Positions 41,654 to 50,973 of a stretch of 64,000 bases of DNA are shown piece by piece. The notes under the pieces are model-generated. The model saw only the letters and a program-made list of their open reading frames with translations, was not told the origin of the DNA and ran no database searches. The number at the start of each line of letters is the position of its first letter. Position 1 is the stretch's first letter. The position numbers and the translations under genes are program-made. The stretch is from Blastocatellia bacterium (GTDB taxonomy: Bacteria; Acidobacteriota; Blastocatellia; UBA7656; JADIYM01), in assembly GCA_016705245.1 (NCBI GenBank), contig JADIYM010000008.1, forward strand, positions 62,001-126,000, read 5' to 3'.

Positions 41654-42700
41654 ATGGCCATCGTCGATCGAGACCCTTACCAATCTACGCCGCGCCGCCG
41701 TGTCGTCGTTGCCATCTATCTCGTAGCCGGACTTCTTGCCGCAGGGACGATCGGGTTCCGGCTCGTCGAGGGATGGCCATGGTTCACTTGCCTCTACTTC
41801 TCGGTCATCACGCTGGCAACCATAGGATTCAATGAACCTGCCGGAATGACGGATTCCGGCCGTGCCTTTACGATCGTCCTGGTCCTCGGCGGCGTCGGAA
41901 CACTCGGTTACTCACTGACGCTGCTCGTTCAGGTGCTCATCCAGGGCGAGTTGCTCGAGACGCGGGAGAAACGGCGAATGCAGAAGAGACTCGAAAACCT
42001 CAAGGACCACTTCATTATCTGCGGTGCGGGGCGCGTCGGGTCGCTCGTCGGTCACGGCCTGGTGGGCGAGGGAGCTGACTTCGTCGTCGTCGAACGCGAA
42101 CGCGAGGTCGCGGAAACCATCACCGCCGAGGGCTGGGTCGTGCTGCTCGGGGACGCAACTCGCGAGGACGTCCTCGAACGTGCGGGAATCGACCGTGCCC
42201 GGGGGCTGGTCTGCGCGCTGCCGACGGATTCCGACAATGTCTACACGGCTCTTACGGCCAGAGACCTGGCCCCGGACCTAATGATCGTCGCGCGGGCCAA
42301 CGAAGAATCGACCATGCCGAAACTGAGAAAGGCCGGCGCGAACAAGGTGATCTCGCCGTTGCGTACAGGTGCGCAGCAGATCGTGCAGGCGCTCACGCAA
42401 CCTTCGGTCCTGCAGTTTCTCGAGCTCGCGACGGGCGACGATGCGCTGGACCTCGGACTCGAGGAGGTTGCCGTGCAGTCGGGTTCCACAATCGATGGCA
42501 CATCTCTGCGCGACTCCGGCATTCGATCCAGGTTCGACGTGATCATCGTCGCCATCGTACGGCCGGGTGGCGACATGCTGTTCAATCCGACGGCCGAGAC
42601 GCGAGTTTCCGGAGGCGACAAGATCGTGGCCGTCGGCCGGCGAGCTGGCCTCGACGGACTCGCGGAGCTATCGTTGCCGGAAGGGACCGCCGGGAAATAA
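41654..42700 (+). CDS. TrkA-type potassium channel with RCK domains
   Basis: 348 residues. Two membrane helices (about 18-38 and 72-95) surround a pore loop whose filter region reads TLATIGFNEP (residues 53-62); typical K+ filters read T-V-G-Y-G. The RCK/TrkA-N domain (HFIICGAGRVGSLVGHGLVG, VVVEREREV, LLGDATREDVLERAGI) binds NAD(H) or nucleotides. TrkA-C follows (GLEEVAVQSGSTIDGTSLRD...KIVAVGRRAGLDGL). It is probably an inner-membrane cation channel gated by a cytosolic ring. It lies 28 bp after the unknown gene. Confidence 0.9.
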   Translation: MAIVDRDPYQSTPRRRVVVAIYLVAGLLAAGTIGFRLVEGWPWFTCLYFSVITLATIGFNEPAGMTDSGRAFTIVLVLGGVGTLGYSLTLLVQVLIQGELLETREKRRMQKRLENLKDHFIICGAGRVGSLVGHGLVGEGADFVVVEREREVAETITAEGWVVLLGDATREDVLERAGIDRARGLVCALPTDSDNVYTALTARDLAPDLMIVARANEESTMPKLRKAGANKVISPLRTGAQQIVQALTQPSVLQFLELATGDDALDLGLEEVAVQSGSTIDGTSLRDSGIRSRFDVIIVAIVRPGGDMLFNPTAETRVSGGDKIVAVGRRAGLDGLAELSLPEGTAGK

Positions 42701-42709
42701 CCTTCGACC

Positions 42710-43669
42710 GTGGACGTCAGCATCGTCATCCCGACCTGGAACGGCCGGCACCTTCTCGAACGATTCCTTCCATCGGTGATCGCGGCGGCCGGCCGGTATC
42801 GGACGTCGACGGGTCGAGATGTCGAGATCCTCGTCGTCGACGACGGCGGAACGGACGACACCGCCTTCTGGCTCGCCGAGTCGCATCCGGGCGCCGTCGA
42901 GTTGCTGATGAAAAGGACGAACGAAGGTTTCGCGCACGCGTGCAACACCGGATTCGAGCTCGCCCGTCATCCGGTCGTACTGTTGCTCAACAACGACGTC
43001 GAGGTCGACGAGGGATGCATTGCGCCGCTCGTGGGCCATTTCAACGCGCCGGACGTGTTTGCCGTGGCGTGCGAGACGACGAATCTCGAAACGGGAGCCA
43101 CGTCCGGAGTCGGCAAGCTCGGCGCATTCTCGCGCGGGTTCCTGCGCGTGCACGCAGGCTACCGTCCGACGGGGACCGGCGAGTGGCCGTCGATCTTCGC
43201 CTCTGGCGGCGCGTCGGCGTTCTCGCGGCAGAAGCTTGCGGAGCTCGGCGGGTTCGACGCGCTTTTCTCGCCGTTCTACTGGGAGGACGTCGAGCTCAGT
43301 TATCGTGCGTGGAAACGCGGTTGGCGCGTGTTGTTCGAGCCGGAGAGCCGCGTGCGGCACAAAGTGTCATCGACCATCGGATCGAGGTTCAGAAGGTACG
43401 ACGTGCGCGCGATCGAGCACCGGAACCGGTTGCTGGCCCACTGGATTCACATCCACGATCCGAAGATGTGGCGAAGTCACCTGATCCGGACTGCACTGCT
43501 TGCGCTGACGGCGCCCGTGCGGGGCGATCTCGCGTTCATCGACGGGCTCATCGAGGCCCTTTTTCGGCGTCGGGAAGTCCGCAACCGGCGTGATCGCGAG
43601 AAGGCGGCGGCGGTCCGATCGGATCGCGAGGTTCTCGAGGTCTTTGCGCCGTGGACGGGGACTCGGTAG
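42710..43669 (+). CDS. Family 2 glycosyltransferase
   Basis: 319 residues from GTG 42710, 9 bp after the channel gene. GT-A fold: SIVIPTWNGRHLLERFLPSV, EILVVDDGGTDDT, NEGFAHACNTGFELA and LLNNDVEVD (the metal-binding DxD-like site). GGASAFSRQKLAELGGFDAL, then FYWEDVELSYRAWKRGWRV, form the acceptor side and the EDxxLxxR-like motif seen in rhamnosyltransferase-type enzymes. It likely adds sugars to surface polysaccharide or lipid; donor and acceptor unknown. Confidence 0.92.
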   Translation: MDVSIVIPTWNGRHLLERFLPSVIAAAGRYRTSTGRDVEILVVDDGGTDDTAFWLAESHPGAVELLMKRTNEGFAHACNTGFELARHPVVLLLNNDVEVDEGCIAPLVGHFNAPDVFAVACETTNLETGATSGVGKLGAFSRGFLRVHAGYRPTGTGEWPSIFASGGASAFSRQKLAELGGFDALFSPFYWEDVELSYRAWKRGWRVLFEPESRVRHKVSSTIGSRFRRYDVRAIEHRNRLLAHWIHIHDPKMWRSHLIRTALLALTAPVRGDLAFIDGLIEALFRRREVRNRRDREKAAAVRSDREVLEVFAPWTGTR

Positions 43670-43784
43670 CCGCGCCGCCACAGGGCCCGGACCACCACGA
43701 TCCTCGCGTCAAGATTGGCAGTTTTGGCCGAAGTCGTGATACAAACCGTCGTTCGTTCAGAAGACTTTTTTCTCGGAGGCACAC

Positions 43785-45542
43785 ATGGGTCCGACTCGGG
43801 GGAAGCAGGTGGTTCTCACCGCTCCGCTCACGGAGAGCATAGATCACGCTGGGTTCTTCATTCAGATGTCGCTCGCATCGATTCCCGGATGGATGGAATG
43901 GGTGATCGACAAGAAATACCCGATGTGGCGCGACGTTCCCCGTCACGAAGACGGCAGCGCAGGGACTGCGCCTGCTGGCTTGCGGGTCGTCGAGGACGTC
44001 CTGGCGCGCGAATTCGGGGCCGACAATGTCGTGGTCTGCTATCCGGATGACCTCGAGAAGTTTCTCGGTCCGGACACGCGAGTCGTAGGCATCTCGACGC
44101 ACAATCCGCTGGGAACGACCTTCGCCGCGGGCGTCTACGCTTCGATCTTCGGTAGCTCGAAGGAACCCGTGAACTCGATCTATGCCCGGAAGATGTTCAA
44201 GATCATCAAGGAGCATCCGAATCGGAGCAGCTTCAAGGTCATCCTCGGCGGCTCGGGCGCCTGGCAGATCGACGAGACTGACACGCACGAGGAGTTCGGC
44301 ATCGATTGTGTCGTCAACGGCCGGGCGGAGTCGGCCGGGACGATCAACCTGTTCCGGCAGGCGGTCGATGGCGAGCCGATTCCGAAGCGAATCGAGCCGC
44401 ACCACCCGTCCCGAATCGACGAGATGATCATTCCGACGACGCGGACATCGTTCGGGGTCATAGAAATGACGACGGGCTGCGGGCGCAAATGCTCGTTCTG
44501 CCTCCCAGACCTGAACCCACGGATCTCGTTTCCGAAGGACGGCATCCTCAAGGCTGTCGAGGCCAACGTGGCTGCAGGCAACAAACAGGTCTCGCTTGCG
44601 ACGGAAGACATGTTCGTCTGGCAAACCGACGAAGGCGGACTGCCGTTCTTTGTACCGAATCGCGACGAGTTGCTGGATCTCTATCGATCGATCGTCGCGG
44701 TTCCGGGCGTCGAGTATGTGACGCTGTCGCACGCTACCATGGCTCCCGCGCTCGTGGATCCCGAATTGATCGCCGAGTTGAGCGAGATCCTGCTCGACAA
44801 GAGCCCGATCAAGCTTGGTGCCGTAAGCACACATCCGGAAGGAAGGGCGCTCGCTCCCCTCATCGGTATCGAGACGGGTTCAGTCCGCATTGCCAAGAAG
44901 ATCATGGCGGGCAAGGCGCTGCCGTTCGACGTGAAGCACTGGCCCGACGTCGTTCTCGAGGGACTTGCGGTCCTCAACAAGAACAACTGGTTCCCGGTCT
45001 GCACGCTCATCGTGGGGTCGCCTGACGAGACTGACGAAGATTCGATGGCGACGCTCGACATGCTCTACGAGGCCGAACGCCGCGGGCTTTACTGCATGTG
45101 GGTTCCCTCCATCTTCACGCCGCTGCTCAAGACGCGAATGGAAAAGGCGGACGGCATCCGCGAGACGCAGCAGCTCTCGAAGCTTCAGTGGCAGGTGATC
45201 ATGAAGGCCTGGCGACTTGCGTCGTCGATCGGCCTCCAGTCGACGTGGGGCAAGGTGTCGTTCGGGCTCGGTTCGCTCGTCGTTTGGGCGACCCGGCTGC
45301 GTCGAGTCAACGGTCCGAACTTCACGTGGCCGCTCGTCCAGTTCAGCAAGACGGTGCCGGAATCCTGGTTGCACAAGTCCGGCAGGCTCTATGGCGGAAC
45401 GCCTCTCCCGAACGTCTCGCGAGACGAGCTGATCGCCTCGATTCGTCCGGACTGGCTTGCGAAGATGGAAATGGCGAAGTCCGGAGTGCTGGTTGGAGCT
45501 GCCGTCCAGCCACAGGAAGTCGTCACGTCACAACAGGCATAG
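43785..45542 (+). CDS. B12-binding-type radical SAM protein
   Basis: 585 residues with CGGAGG upstream. The N-terminal region (VVGISTHNPLGTTFAAGVYA, VILGGSGAWQIDE) resembles a cobalamin-binding domain but without the DxHxxG motif. The radical SAM cluster is TTGCGRKCSFC (Cys232, Cys236, Cys239). LIGIETGSVRIAKKIM and LEGLAVLNKNNWFPVCTLIVG, followed by GSPDETDED, match the radical SAM core. The C-terminus carries Trp/Arg helices. Substrate unknown. It is monocistronic by position and followed by a terminator. Confidence 0.88.
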   Translation: MGPTRGKQVVLTAPLTESIDHAGFFIQMSLASIPGWMEWVIDKKYPMWRDVPRHEDGSAGTAPAGLRVVEDVLAREFGADNVVVCYPDDLEKFLGPDTRVVGISTHNPLGTTFAAGVYASIFGSSKEPVNSIYARKMFKIIKEHPNRSSFKVILGGSGAWQIDETDTHEEFGIDCVVNGRAESAGTINLFRQAVDGEPIPKRIEPHHPSRIDEMIIPTTRTSFGVIEMTTGCGRKCSFCLPDLNPRISFPKDGILKAVEANVAAGNKQVSLATEDMFVWQTDEGGLPFFVPNRDELLDLYRSIVAVPGVEYVTLSHATMAPALVDPELIAELSEILLDKSPIKLGAVSTHPEGRALAPLIGIETGSVRIAKKIMAGKALPFDVKHWPDVVLEGLAVLNKNNWFPVCTLIVGSPDETDEDSMATLDMLYEAERRGLYCMWVPSIFTPLLKTRMEKADGIRETQQLSKLQWQVIMKAWRLASSIGLQSTWGKVSFGLGSLVVWATRLRRVNGPNFTWPLVQFSKTVPESWLHKSGRLYGGTPLPNVSRDELIASIRPDWLAKMEMAKSGVLVGAAVQPQEVVTSQQA

Positions 45543-45568
45543 AGTTCGTCCATTGACACGCGGTCTCC

Positions 45569-45602
45569 GCCACCGGCCGCCGTGCCGGTGGCCCGCTGTT
45601 TT
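45569..45602 (+). terminator. Probable terminator after the radical SAM gene
   Basis: GCCACCGGC and GCCGGTGGC form a 9-bp stem with a 6-nt loop. CCGCTGTTTT follows. It is 26 bp after the stop codon. Confidence 0.55.
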
Positions 45603-45644
45603 ACTTCGGCGTCAACCGCGACACTTCGTCGAGAGGAGTTTCCC

Positions 45645-46829
45645 ATGAGCCATCCGGCAGCCGAGCCCGACATCATTCCTGGATCGCCCCTGACGGTTTT
45701 CACCGAAGAGGAGGAGTTGTTCCGTCAGACCGTGGCCAGTTTCGCCAACGAGCAGGTCCGCCCGCTCGTCGCGGAGATGGACCGGGACCAGAAGATCAAT
45801 CCCGGGATCATCAAGCAGTGTTTCGAGATGGGGCTCATGGGCATCGAGATTCCCGAGGCTTATGGCGGCTCGGGCGGCTCGTTTTTCATGGCATGTCTTG
45901 CCGTAGAAGAGCTCTCGAGGGTGGATCCTTCGGTCGGCGTAATCGTGGACGTCCAGAACACGCTCGTGGCGAATGCCTTCCTGAACTTCGCCAGTGAGGA
46001 GCAGAAGAAGACCTACCTGCCGCGACTTGCGTCGGAGTGGGTCGGCGCCTACGCGCTGTCGGAGGCCTCGTCAGGGTCCGACGCATTCGCGCTCACGACG
46101 AAGGCCGAGGACAAGGGCGATCACTGGTTGCTCAACGGCCGAAAGCTCTGGATCACGAACGCGCTCGAGGCGGGTGTCTTTATCGTTTTCGCGACGGTCG
46201 ACCCGTCTGCGGGTTACAAGGGCATCACGGCGTTTATCGTCGAGCGCGGATTTCCCGGCTTTTCGGTGGGCAAGAAGGAACACAAGCTCGGCATACGCGC
46301 GAGCTCGACGTGCGAACTGCTGTTCGACAATTGTGAAGTCCCGAAAGCGAATGTGCTTGGCGACATCGGCAAGGGGTACAAGATTGCGATCATGACGCTC
46401 AACGAGGGTCGCATCGGCATCGGAGCGCAGATGGTCGGGCTGTCGCGCGGATCGCTCGAGTGCGGCATCGCCTATGCCAAGGAGCGCGTCCAGTTCGGCA
46501 AGCCGATCGCCAGCTTCCAGGGACTGCAGTTTCAGATCGCGCGATGCGCGGCAGACGTCGAGTCTGCGCGGCTGCTCGTCTACAACGCGGCGCGATTGCG
46601 AGACGCCGGAAAGCCGTTCCTCACCGAGGCCGCCATTGCGAAACTGCTCAGCTCCGAGGTTGCCGAGCGGGTGAGCTCGCAGGTTGTTGAGTTCTACGGT
46701 GGCTACGGCTACACGAGCGACTATCCAGCGGAGAAGTATTTCCGCGATTCGAAAATCGGGAAGATCTACGAGGGGACGTCGAACATGCAGCTGGGAACGA
46801 TCGCCAAACAGGTCATCGGCGACCTGTAG
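45645..46829 (+). CDS. Acyl-CoA dehydrogenase, short/branched-chain type
   Basis: 394 residues from ATG 45645 (GAGAGGAG upstream). It has the full three-domain fold: N-terminal helices (TVASFANEQVRPLVAEMDRD), the FAD-contacting YALSEASSGSDAFALTTKAE and WITNALEAGVFIVFA, and C-terminal QFGKPIASFQGLQFQIA. The catalytic Glu is in IYEGTSNMQLGTIA near residue 376. It would oxidise short or branched acyl-CoAs, passing electrons to ETF. No beta-oxidation partners are adjacent. Confidence 0.95.
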   Translation: MSHPAAEPDIIPGSPLTVFTEEEELFRQTVASFANEQVRPLVAEMDRDQKINPGIIKQCFEMGLMGIEIPEAYGGSGGSFFMACLAVEELSRVDPSVGVIVDVQNTLVANAFLNFASEEQKKTYLPRLASEWVGAYALSEASSGSDAFALTTKAEDKGDHWLLNGRKLWITNALEAGVFIVFATVDPSAGYKGITAFIVERGFPGFSVGKKEHKLGIRASSTCELLFDNCEVPKANVLGDIGKGYKIAIMTLNEGRIGIGAQMVGLSRGSLECGIAYAKERVQFGKPIASFQGLQFQIARCAADVESARLLVYNAARLRDAGKPFLTEAAIAKLLSSEVAERVSSQVVEFYGGYGYTSDYPAEKYFRDSKIGKIYEGTSNMQLGTIAKQVIGDL

Positions 46830-46870
46830 GAGCGACGCCTCGGGTGGAAGTGCCGTTCTCGCAGCGGGAG

Positions 46871-46970
46871 TTTCTCGCAGAGACGCAGAGGATTCGCAGA
46901 GGCGCAGAGGGCCTGTTTCGTACTTCATGGTCTCTGCGGCTTTGCGAATCCTCTGCGTCTCTGCGAGAAA
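46871..46970. repeat. Long inverted repeat downstream of the acyl-CoA dehydrogenase
   Basis: TTTCTCGCAGAGACGCAGAG continues to ...GGATTCGCA, a stretch of 28 nt perfectly complementary to the opposite arm ending CTCTGCGAGAAA. Ten further inner positions pair with few mismatches, around a loop of about 20 nt. It separates two genes on the same strand. Same family style as the repeats at 4.0 and 5.9 kb. Confidence 0.88.
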
Positions 46971-47028
46971 GACAGTGCAGAGTAATGGACCCTTCACCTG
47001 ATCCGAGGAACTGACCGGCGACACGCCC

Positions 47029-50000
47029 ATGAAACTGCACGTACTCTTCGCGATGGTGCTCGTGGCAGTGGTGCTGGCAGGCTCGATCGCGTTGGGTTTG
47101 ACGGCCCAGGACGCCCGGCCAGTAGACGATGCAGGGGGGACGATTCGCGGCCGCGTTATCGGAGGCGGTGATCGTCCTGTTGGAGGCGTTCGGGTCGTCG
47201 TGTCGGGCCGGGGCGTCTTCTCTGAAACGACGCTGACTCGTGAGGACGGTTCGTTCGAGGTTCGGGTTCCCGGCATCGGTTCGTATGTGATCCGGCTCGA
47301 CGCCCCGGGGTACCGGCCGGCACGTGCTTCTGCACGAATCGATCAGCCGCTTCAGGTCGTTGATCCCGTGATTCGGCTCGTCCCGGCTTCACTTCGCGTT
47401 CGCGTCTTCAGTACGGGTGGCAACCAGGGACTCCCGGGCGTTTCGATCGTCGTGACGGCGCACGACGGCGGCGAGCCGATGACTGGAACGACCGACGGAA
47501 GCGGAGACTGTTACTTCGGCGCCATGCGTGGCGGCTGGTATGCCGTCAAGGCGACCCTCGTGGGCTATGAACCGGGGACCGATGACGTCCTCATCGCTTC
47601 TAGCTCCGAGATGGCGATGTCGTCGATTGCGCTTTCGAAAGGGTCGTCCATTCCGGTGGCGCGGTCGAGGCAGCGGTATGGTACGCCTCGGTTGCCGTCG
47701 GACGAGGTCCGGCAGATCGCTCAGGATGACCGGGGCCTCATGTGGTTTGCGACGAATCGCGGGGTCGCACGGTTCGACGGCGCAGATTTCGAAACGAGCG
47801 GGGCCCAGGGATCGGAGCTCACGCCGCTCGCCGAGGTCGACGTCCGTGCCGTCGCGCACGGTGGGGATGCAATCTGGTTCGGGACGCCAGATGGTCTGTT
47901 CACGCTGCGGAACGGATCGGTGGAGCGTGTTCCGGAGTTCAGCGGCCAGTCGGTGAACGGCATCAGGCAGGACGCCTCCGGCACGATCTGGGTCGCTGCC
48001 TCGGGAGGTCTGTACCGAACCGCCCAGGACGGCTTTGCTCGCGCTCTTCCCGGGTCCTTTGCCTCAATCACGACAGATCCTCTCGACGGATCGATCTGGT
48101 TCGCGGGTGGGGACGCTGGTGGCGCGTTCCACCTCATTGCAGGTGCGCTCGAAGCCGTACCCTTCACGGCGTCCTCGGGCATAGACGGGCACACGGTCAC
48201 GTCAGTCCATCGGCTCGGTACAGGAGATCTGCTGCTTGGAACCACCGGGGGAGCTTATCGGGTTCACAATGAACAGCCGGCACCCTTCCTGAGAGATCTG
48301 ATGGTCGGGACAGTGACGGCAATCGTCACGGACGCACGAGGCAACATCTGGTTCGGCACCGACAAGGGCGCACTGCTTTACGACACCCGCCGCCAGGCCT
48401 CGAGTGTCGAGTTCGCCGGGGAGCGAATCAACAGTCTCGCGACGGATCGCGAGGGTAACCTGTGGTTCGCGACCGACAAGGGCGCCATCCGGCGCGACCG
48501 CTACAGCTTCGTGCCAATCCGGACGAGCGACGGACTGATCAACAACAGCGTCTCGTGGATCTATCCGGATCGGGCCGGAGACGGCAACCCTCAGGTCTGG
48601 TTCGTTACGTCGGGCGGGGTCCAGTTGTACACGTCGGCCGCGAAATTTCAGGAGTTCACTTTCGCTGACCCCGACGCCCGCGTGAACCACCTCGTCCGTG
48701 ATCGCTCCGGGGCGCTCTGGTTCGCCACCTCGACGGGCGTCTTTCGACTCGTCGGCGCCATCAGCGAGAAGATGAGCGAGACGGCCGCTTCGTGGATCGC
48801 CGAGACTGCAGACGGCCGAATCTATGCGGCGACGAAGGACGGCGTCGAAGCGTTTAACGGAGCATCGTTCGTTGACGTCGCGGACCTCGCGGGCTTTGCC
48901 CCGACACGGCTCTTCGCGGTTGGTGAGAGCCTGTGGCTCGCCACGGACGACGGTGCCTTGCATTATGTTCCGGCCCGCCACACGGTCGAGTCCATCGACG
49001 TGAGCCGAGGAGTCCAGGGCGAAGCCGTACGATGGGTAGCCCAGGACGCCGAGGGAAGGATCTGGCTGGCGACGGATTTTGGCGTCGAAATCCTCGATGC
49101 GTCGACCTTGACGAAGATCGACGGCAATGCCGGCGTCAATGCAGGCTCGGATGTCCGGACGCTCATGTTCGACGCCGACGGGTTCATGTGGATCGGCTCG
49201 GCCGAGGGAACCATTCGCAAAATCGCCTTCTACGAGGGCGGAGTCCTCGAGACTGCCTTCTCGGCGGACCAGGGCATCCCGGGATCGCTCATCAGCGCGA
49301 TTGCGCAGGACGCGACCGGGACGATCTGGTTTGCGACCGACGGCGGAGCCTCGCAGCACCAGCCAAGCCGGATACCGCCGACGCTGCTTTCACGAATCGA
49401 GGTCGACGGCCGGGCATTTCCGGACGGGGGCACCGTTGCGGCCGGCCAGCACACCATTCGATTCCTGTTTCGTGGAATCACCATGCTCGGCGATGCACGG
49501 TACCTCTACCGGATCGACGACGAAGGACCGTGGCAGCAACTGCCGCCGCGCCAGGAATCCGAAAGGGAAGTCCTGTTCACGGATCTCGGGGCCGGCGAGC
49601 ACACGTTCGAGCTTCGAGTCATCAATCGCGACCTCTACGGGATCGATTCGAGCCCTGTAGTGATTCGACTCCGAATTGATGTGCCGGTCTGGAAGAAGTG
49701 GTGGTTCTGGTCGCTGCTGGCCGTAGTCGGTGTTGGCGCGGGTGTCGGCGCCGGTGTATTCGTCCGCGTCCGATCGCGAGAATACGTGCTTCCGCCGGAA
49801 CTGAAGACGTATCTGCCGATCGAGCCGAACCCCTTCATCGTCGGGAACCCGATCCGCAACGAGGCGATGTTCTTCGGACGCGAAGACGACTTCCGTTACG
49901 TTCGGACGAAACTGGAAGGCGCAGCTCAGGGCTGCGTCGTGGTGCTGTGCGGCGAACGTCGGACGGGGAAGAGCTCGATCCTCTATCAGATCCTTAACGG

Positions 50001-50973
50001 ACGCCTTGGCGATCGCTTCATTCCAGTCTTCGTGGATCTTCAGGAGATGGTGGTTTCGAACGACCGCGAGTTCTTTCGGCGTGTTGCACGACTGACGGCC
50101 GAGGCGGTTCATCTGGATCGGTCGTTCGTCGATGGCTTTCGCATCGATGACGCTTCGCTCAATCCATACCATCAGTTCGTCGATTTCCTCGACGACGTCC
50201 TGGAGCGAATCGGGGATCGGGTCCTGCTGCTGCTGATCGACGAATACGAGCTGCTCGAGACTAAGGCCGACGAAGGACGGCTCAACCCCGAGATCTTCCT
50301 GTTCCTTGCGGGCCTCATGGACAACAAGGAGCGGCTGTCGTTCGTCTTCACGGGCTCGCGACGACTCGAGGAGCGCGACCGGCGCTACTGGCGCGAGATG
50401 CTGCGTCGCTCGCAGTTTCGAAAGATCGCTTTCCTGAGCGAGAACGATACCCGGCGGCTCATAACGGAGCCCGTCGCCGGCCGCGTCGTCTACGGACGTG
50501 GCGTGATCGACCGAATCGAGCGGTTAACGGCAGGGCAACCGTTCTACGTGCAGGTCATCTGCCAGAACGTGGTCGACTTCCTGAACGAGCACAAGAGAAA
50601 CGGCATCACGATGAAGGAGCTCGAGTGTGTGGTCGATGAGATTGTCGACCATCCACTGCCGCAGATGATCTATTTCTGGGACGCGCTGTCCGCGGACGAA
50701 AAGGTCGTGTTGTCGCTCGTGGCCAACCGCCTCGATGTCGCTTCCGAGCGAAGCTGGGCGACGGCTGCCGACATCATCGGGGTCGTTGAACGCGAAAAAG
50801 CCCCCGTCGACCTCTCCGAGAACACTATCCACCTGACGCTCGAAGAGCTCTTCAGGACCGACGTGCTCGAGAAAAACCCGTTCGAAGCCTACCGCTTCCG
50901 CATCGATCTCCTCCGCCTGTGGATTCGGCGGAGCCACTCGATCTGGGAAGTCATCAAGGGAAATCAACAGTGA
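47029..50973 (+). CDS. Transmembrane 14-repeat propeller sensor fused to a STAND-like P-loop ATPase
   Basis: 1314 residues. Signal peptide 1-26; two carboxypeptidase-regulatory-like beta domains (about 36-118 and 120-197, GGTIRGRVIGGGDRPVGGVR); then 14 two-component-regulator propeller repeats (about 218-795, e.g. GNIWFGTDKGALLYD, GNLWFATDKGAIRRD), enough for two seven-bladed propellers; a Y_Y_Y domain (about 813-886, YLYRIDDEGPWQQL); one membrane helix (about 890-913). In hybrid two-component sensors this ectodomain precedes a histidine kinase. Here residues 925-1310 are a P-loop ATPase: FFGREDDF, Walker A GERRTGKSS (975-983), Walker B VLLLLIDEYELLE, and TAGQPFYVQVIC. No kinase or receiver domain is present. 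A ligand outside would thus signal to a cytosolic ATPase. The stop overlaps the next start (GTGA). Confidence 0.9.
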   Translation: MKLHVLFAMVLVAVVLAGSIALGLTAQDARPVDDAGGTIRGRVIGGGDRPVGGVRVVVSGRGVFSETTLTREDGSFEVRVPGIGSYVIRLDAPGYRPARASARIDQPLQVVDPVIRLVPASLRVRVFSTGGNQGLPGVSIVVTAHDGGEPMTGTTDGSGDCYFGAMRGGWYAVKATLVGYEPGTDDVLIASSSEMAMSSIALSKGSSIPVARSRQRYGTPRLPSDEVRQIAQDDRGLMWFATNRGVARFDGADFETSGAQGSELTPLAEVDVRAVAHGGDAIWFGTPDGLFTLRNGSVERVPEFSGQSVNGIRQDASGTIWVAASGGLYRTAQDGFARALPGSFASITTDPLDGSIWFAGGDAGGAFHLIAGALEAVPFTASSGIDGHTVTSVHRLGTGDLLLGTTGGAYRVHNEQPAPFLRDLMVGTVTAIVTDARGNIWFGTDKGALLYDTRRQASSVEFAGERINSLATDREGNLWFATDKGAIRRDRYSFVPIRTSDGLINNSVSWIYPDRAGDGNPQVWFVTSGGVQLYTSAAKFQEFTFADPDARVNHLVRDRSGALWFATSTGVFRLVGAISEKMSETAASWIAETADGRIYAATKDGVEAFNGASFVDVADLAGFAPTRLFAVGESLWLATDDGALHYVPARHTVESIDVSRGVQGEAVRWVAQDAEGRIWLATDFGVEILDASTLTKIDGNAGVNAGSDVRTLMFDADGFMWIGSAEGTIRKIAFYEGGVLETAFSADQGIPGSLISAIAQDATGTIWFATDGGASQHQPSRIPPTLLSRIEVDGRAFPDGGTVAAGQHTIRFLFRGITMLGDARYLYRIDDEGPWQQLPPRQESEREVLFTDLGAGEHTFELRVINRDLYGIDSSPVVIRLRIDVPVWKKWWFWSLLAVVGVGAGVGAGVFVRVRSREYVLPPELKTYLPIEPNPFIVGNPIRNEAMFFGREDDFRYVRTKLEGAAQGCVVVLCGERRTGKSSILYQILNGRLGDRFIPVFVDLQEMVVSNDREFFRRVARLTAEAVHLDRSFVDGFRIDDASLNPYHQFVDFLDDVLERIGDRVLLLLIDEYELLETKADEGRLNPEIFLFLAGLMDNKERLSFVFTGSRRLEERDRRYWREMLRRSQFRKIAFLSENDTRRLITEPVAGRVVYGRGVIDRIERLTAGQPFYVQVICQNVVDFLNEHKRNGITMKELECVVDEIVDHPLPQMIYFWDALSADEKVVLSLVANRLDVASERSWATAADIIGVVEREKAPVDLSENTIHLTLEELFRTDVLEKNPFEAYRFRIDLLRLWIRRSHSIWEVIKGNQQ

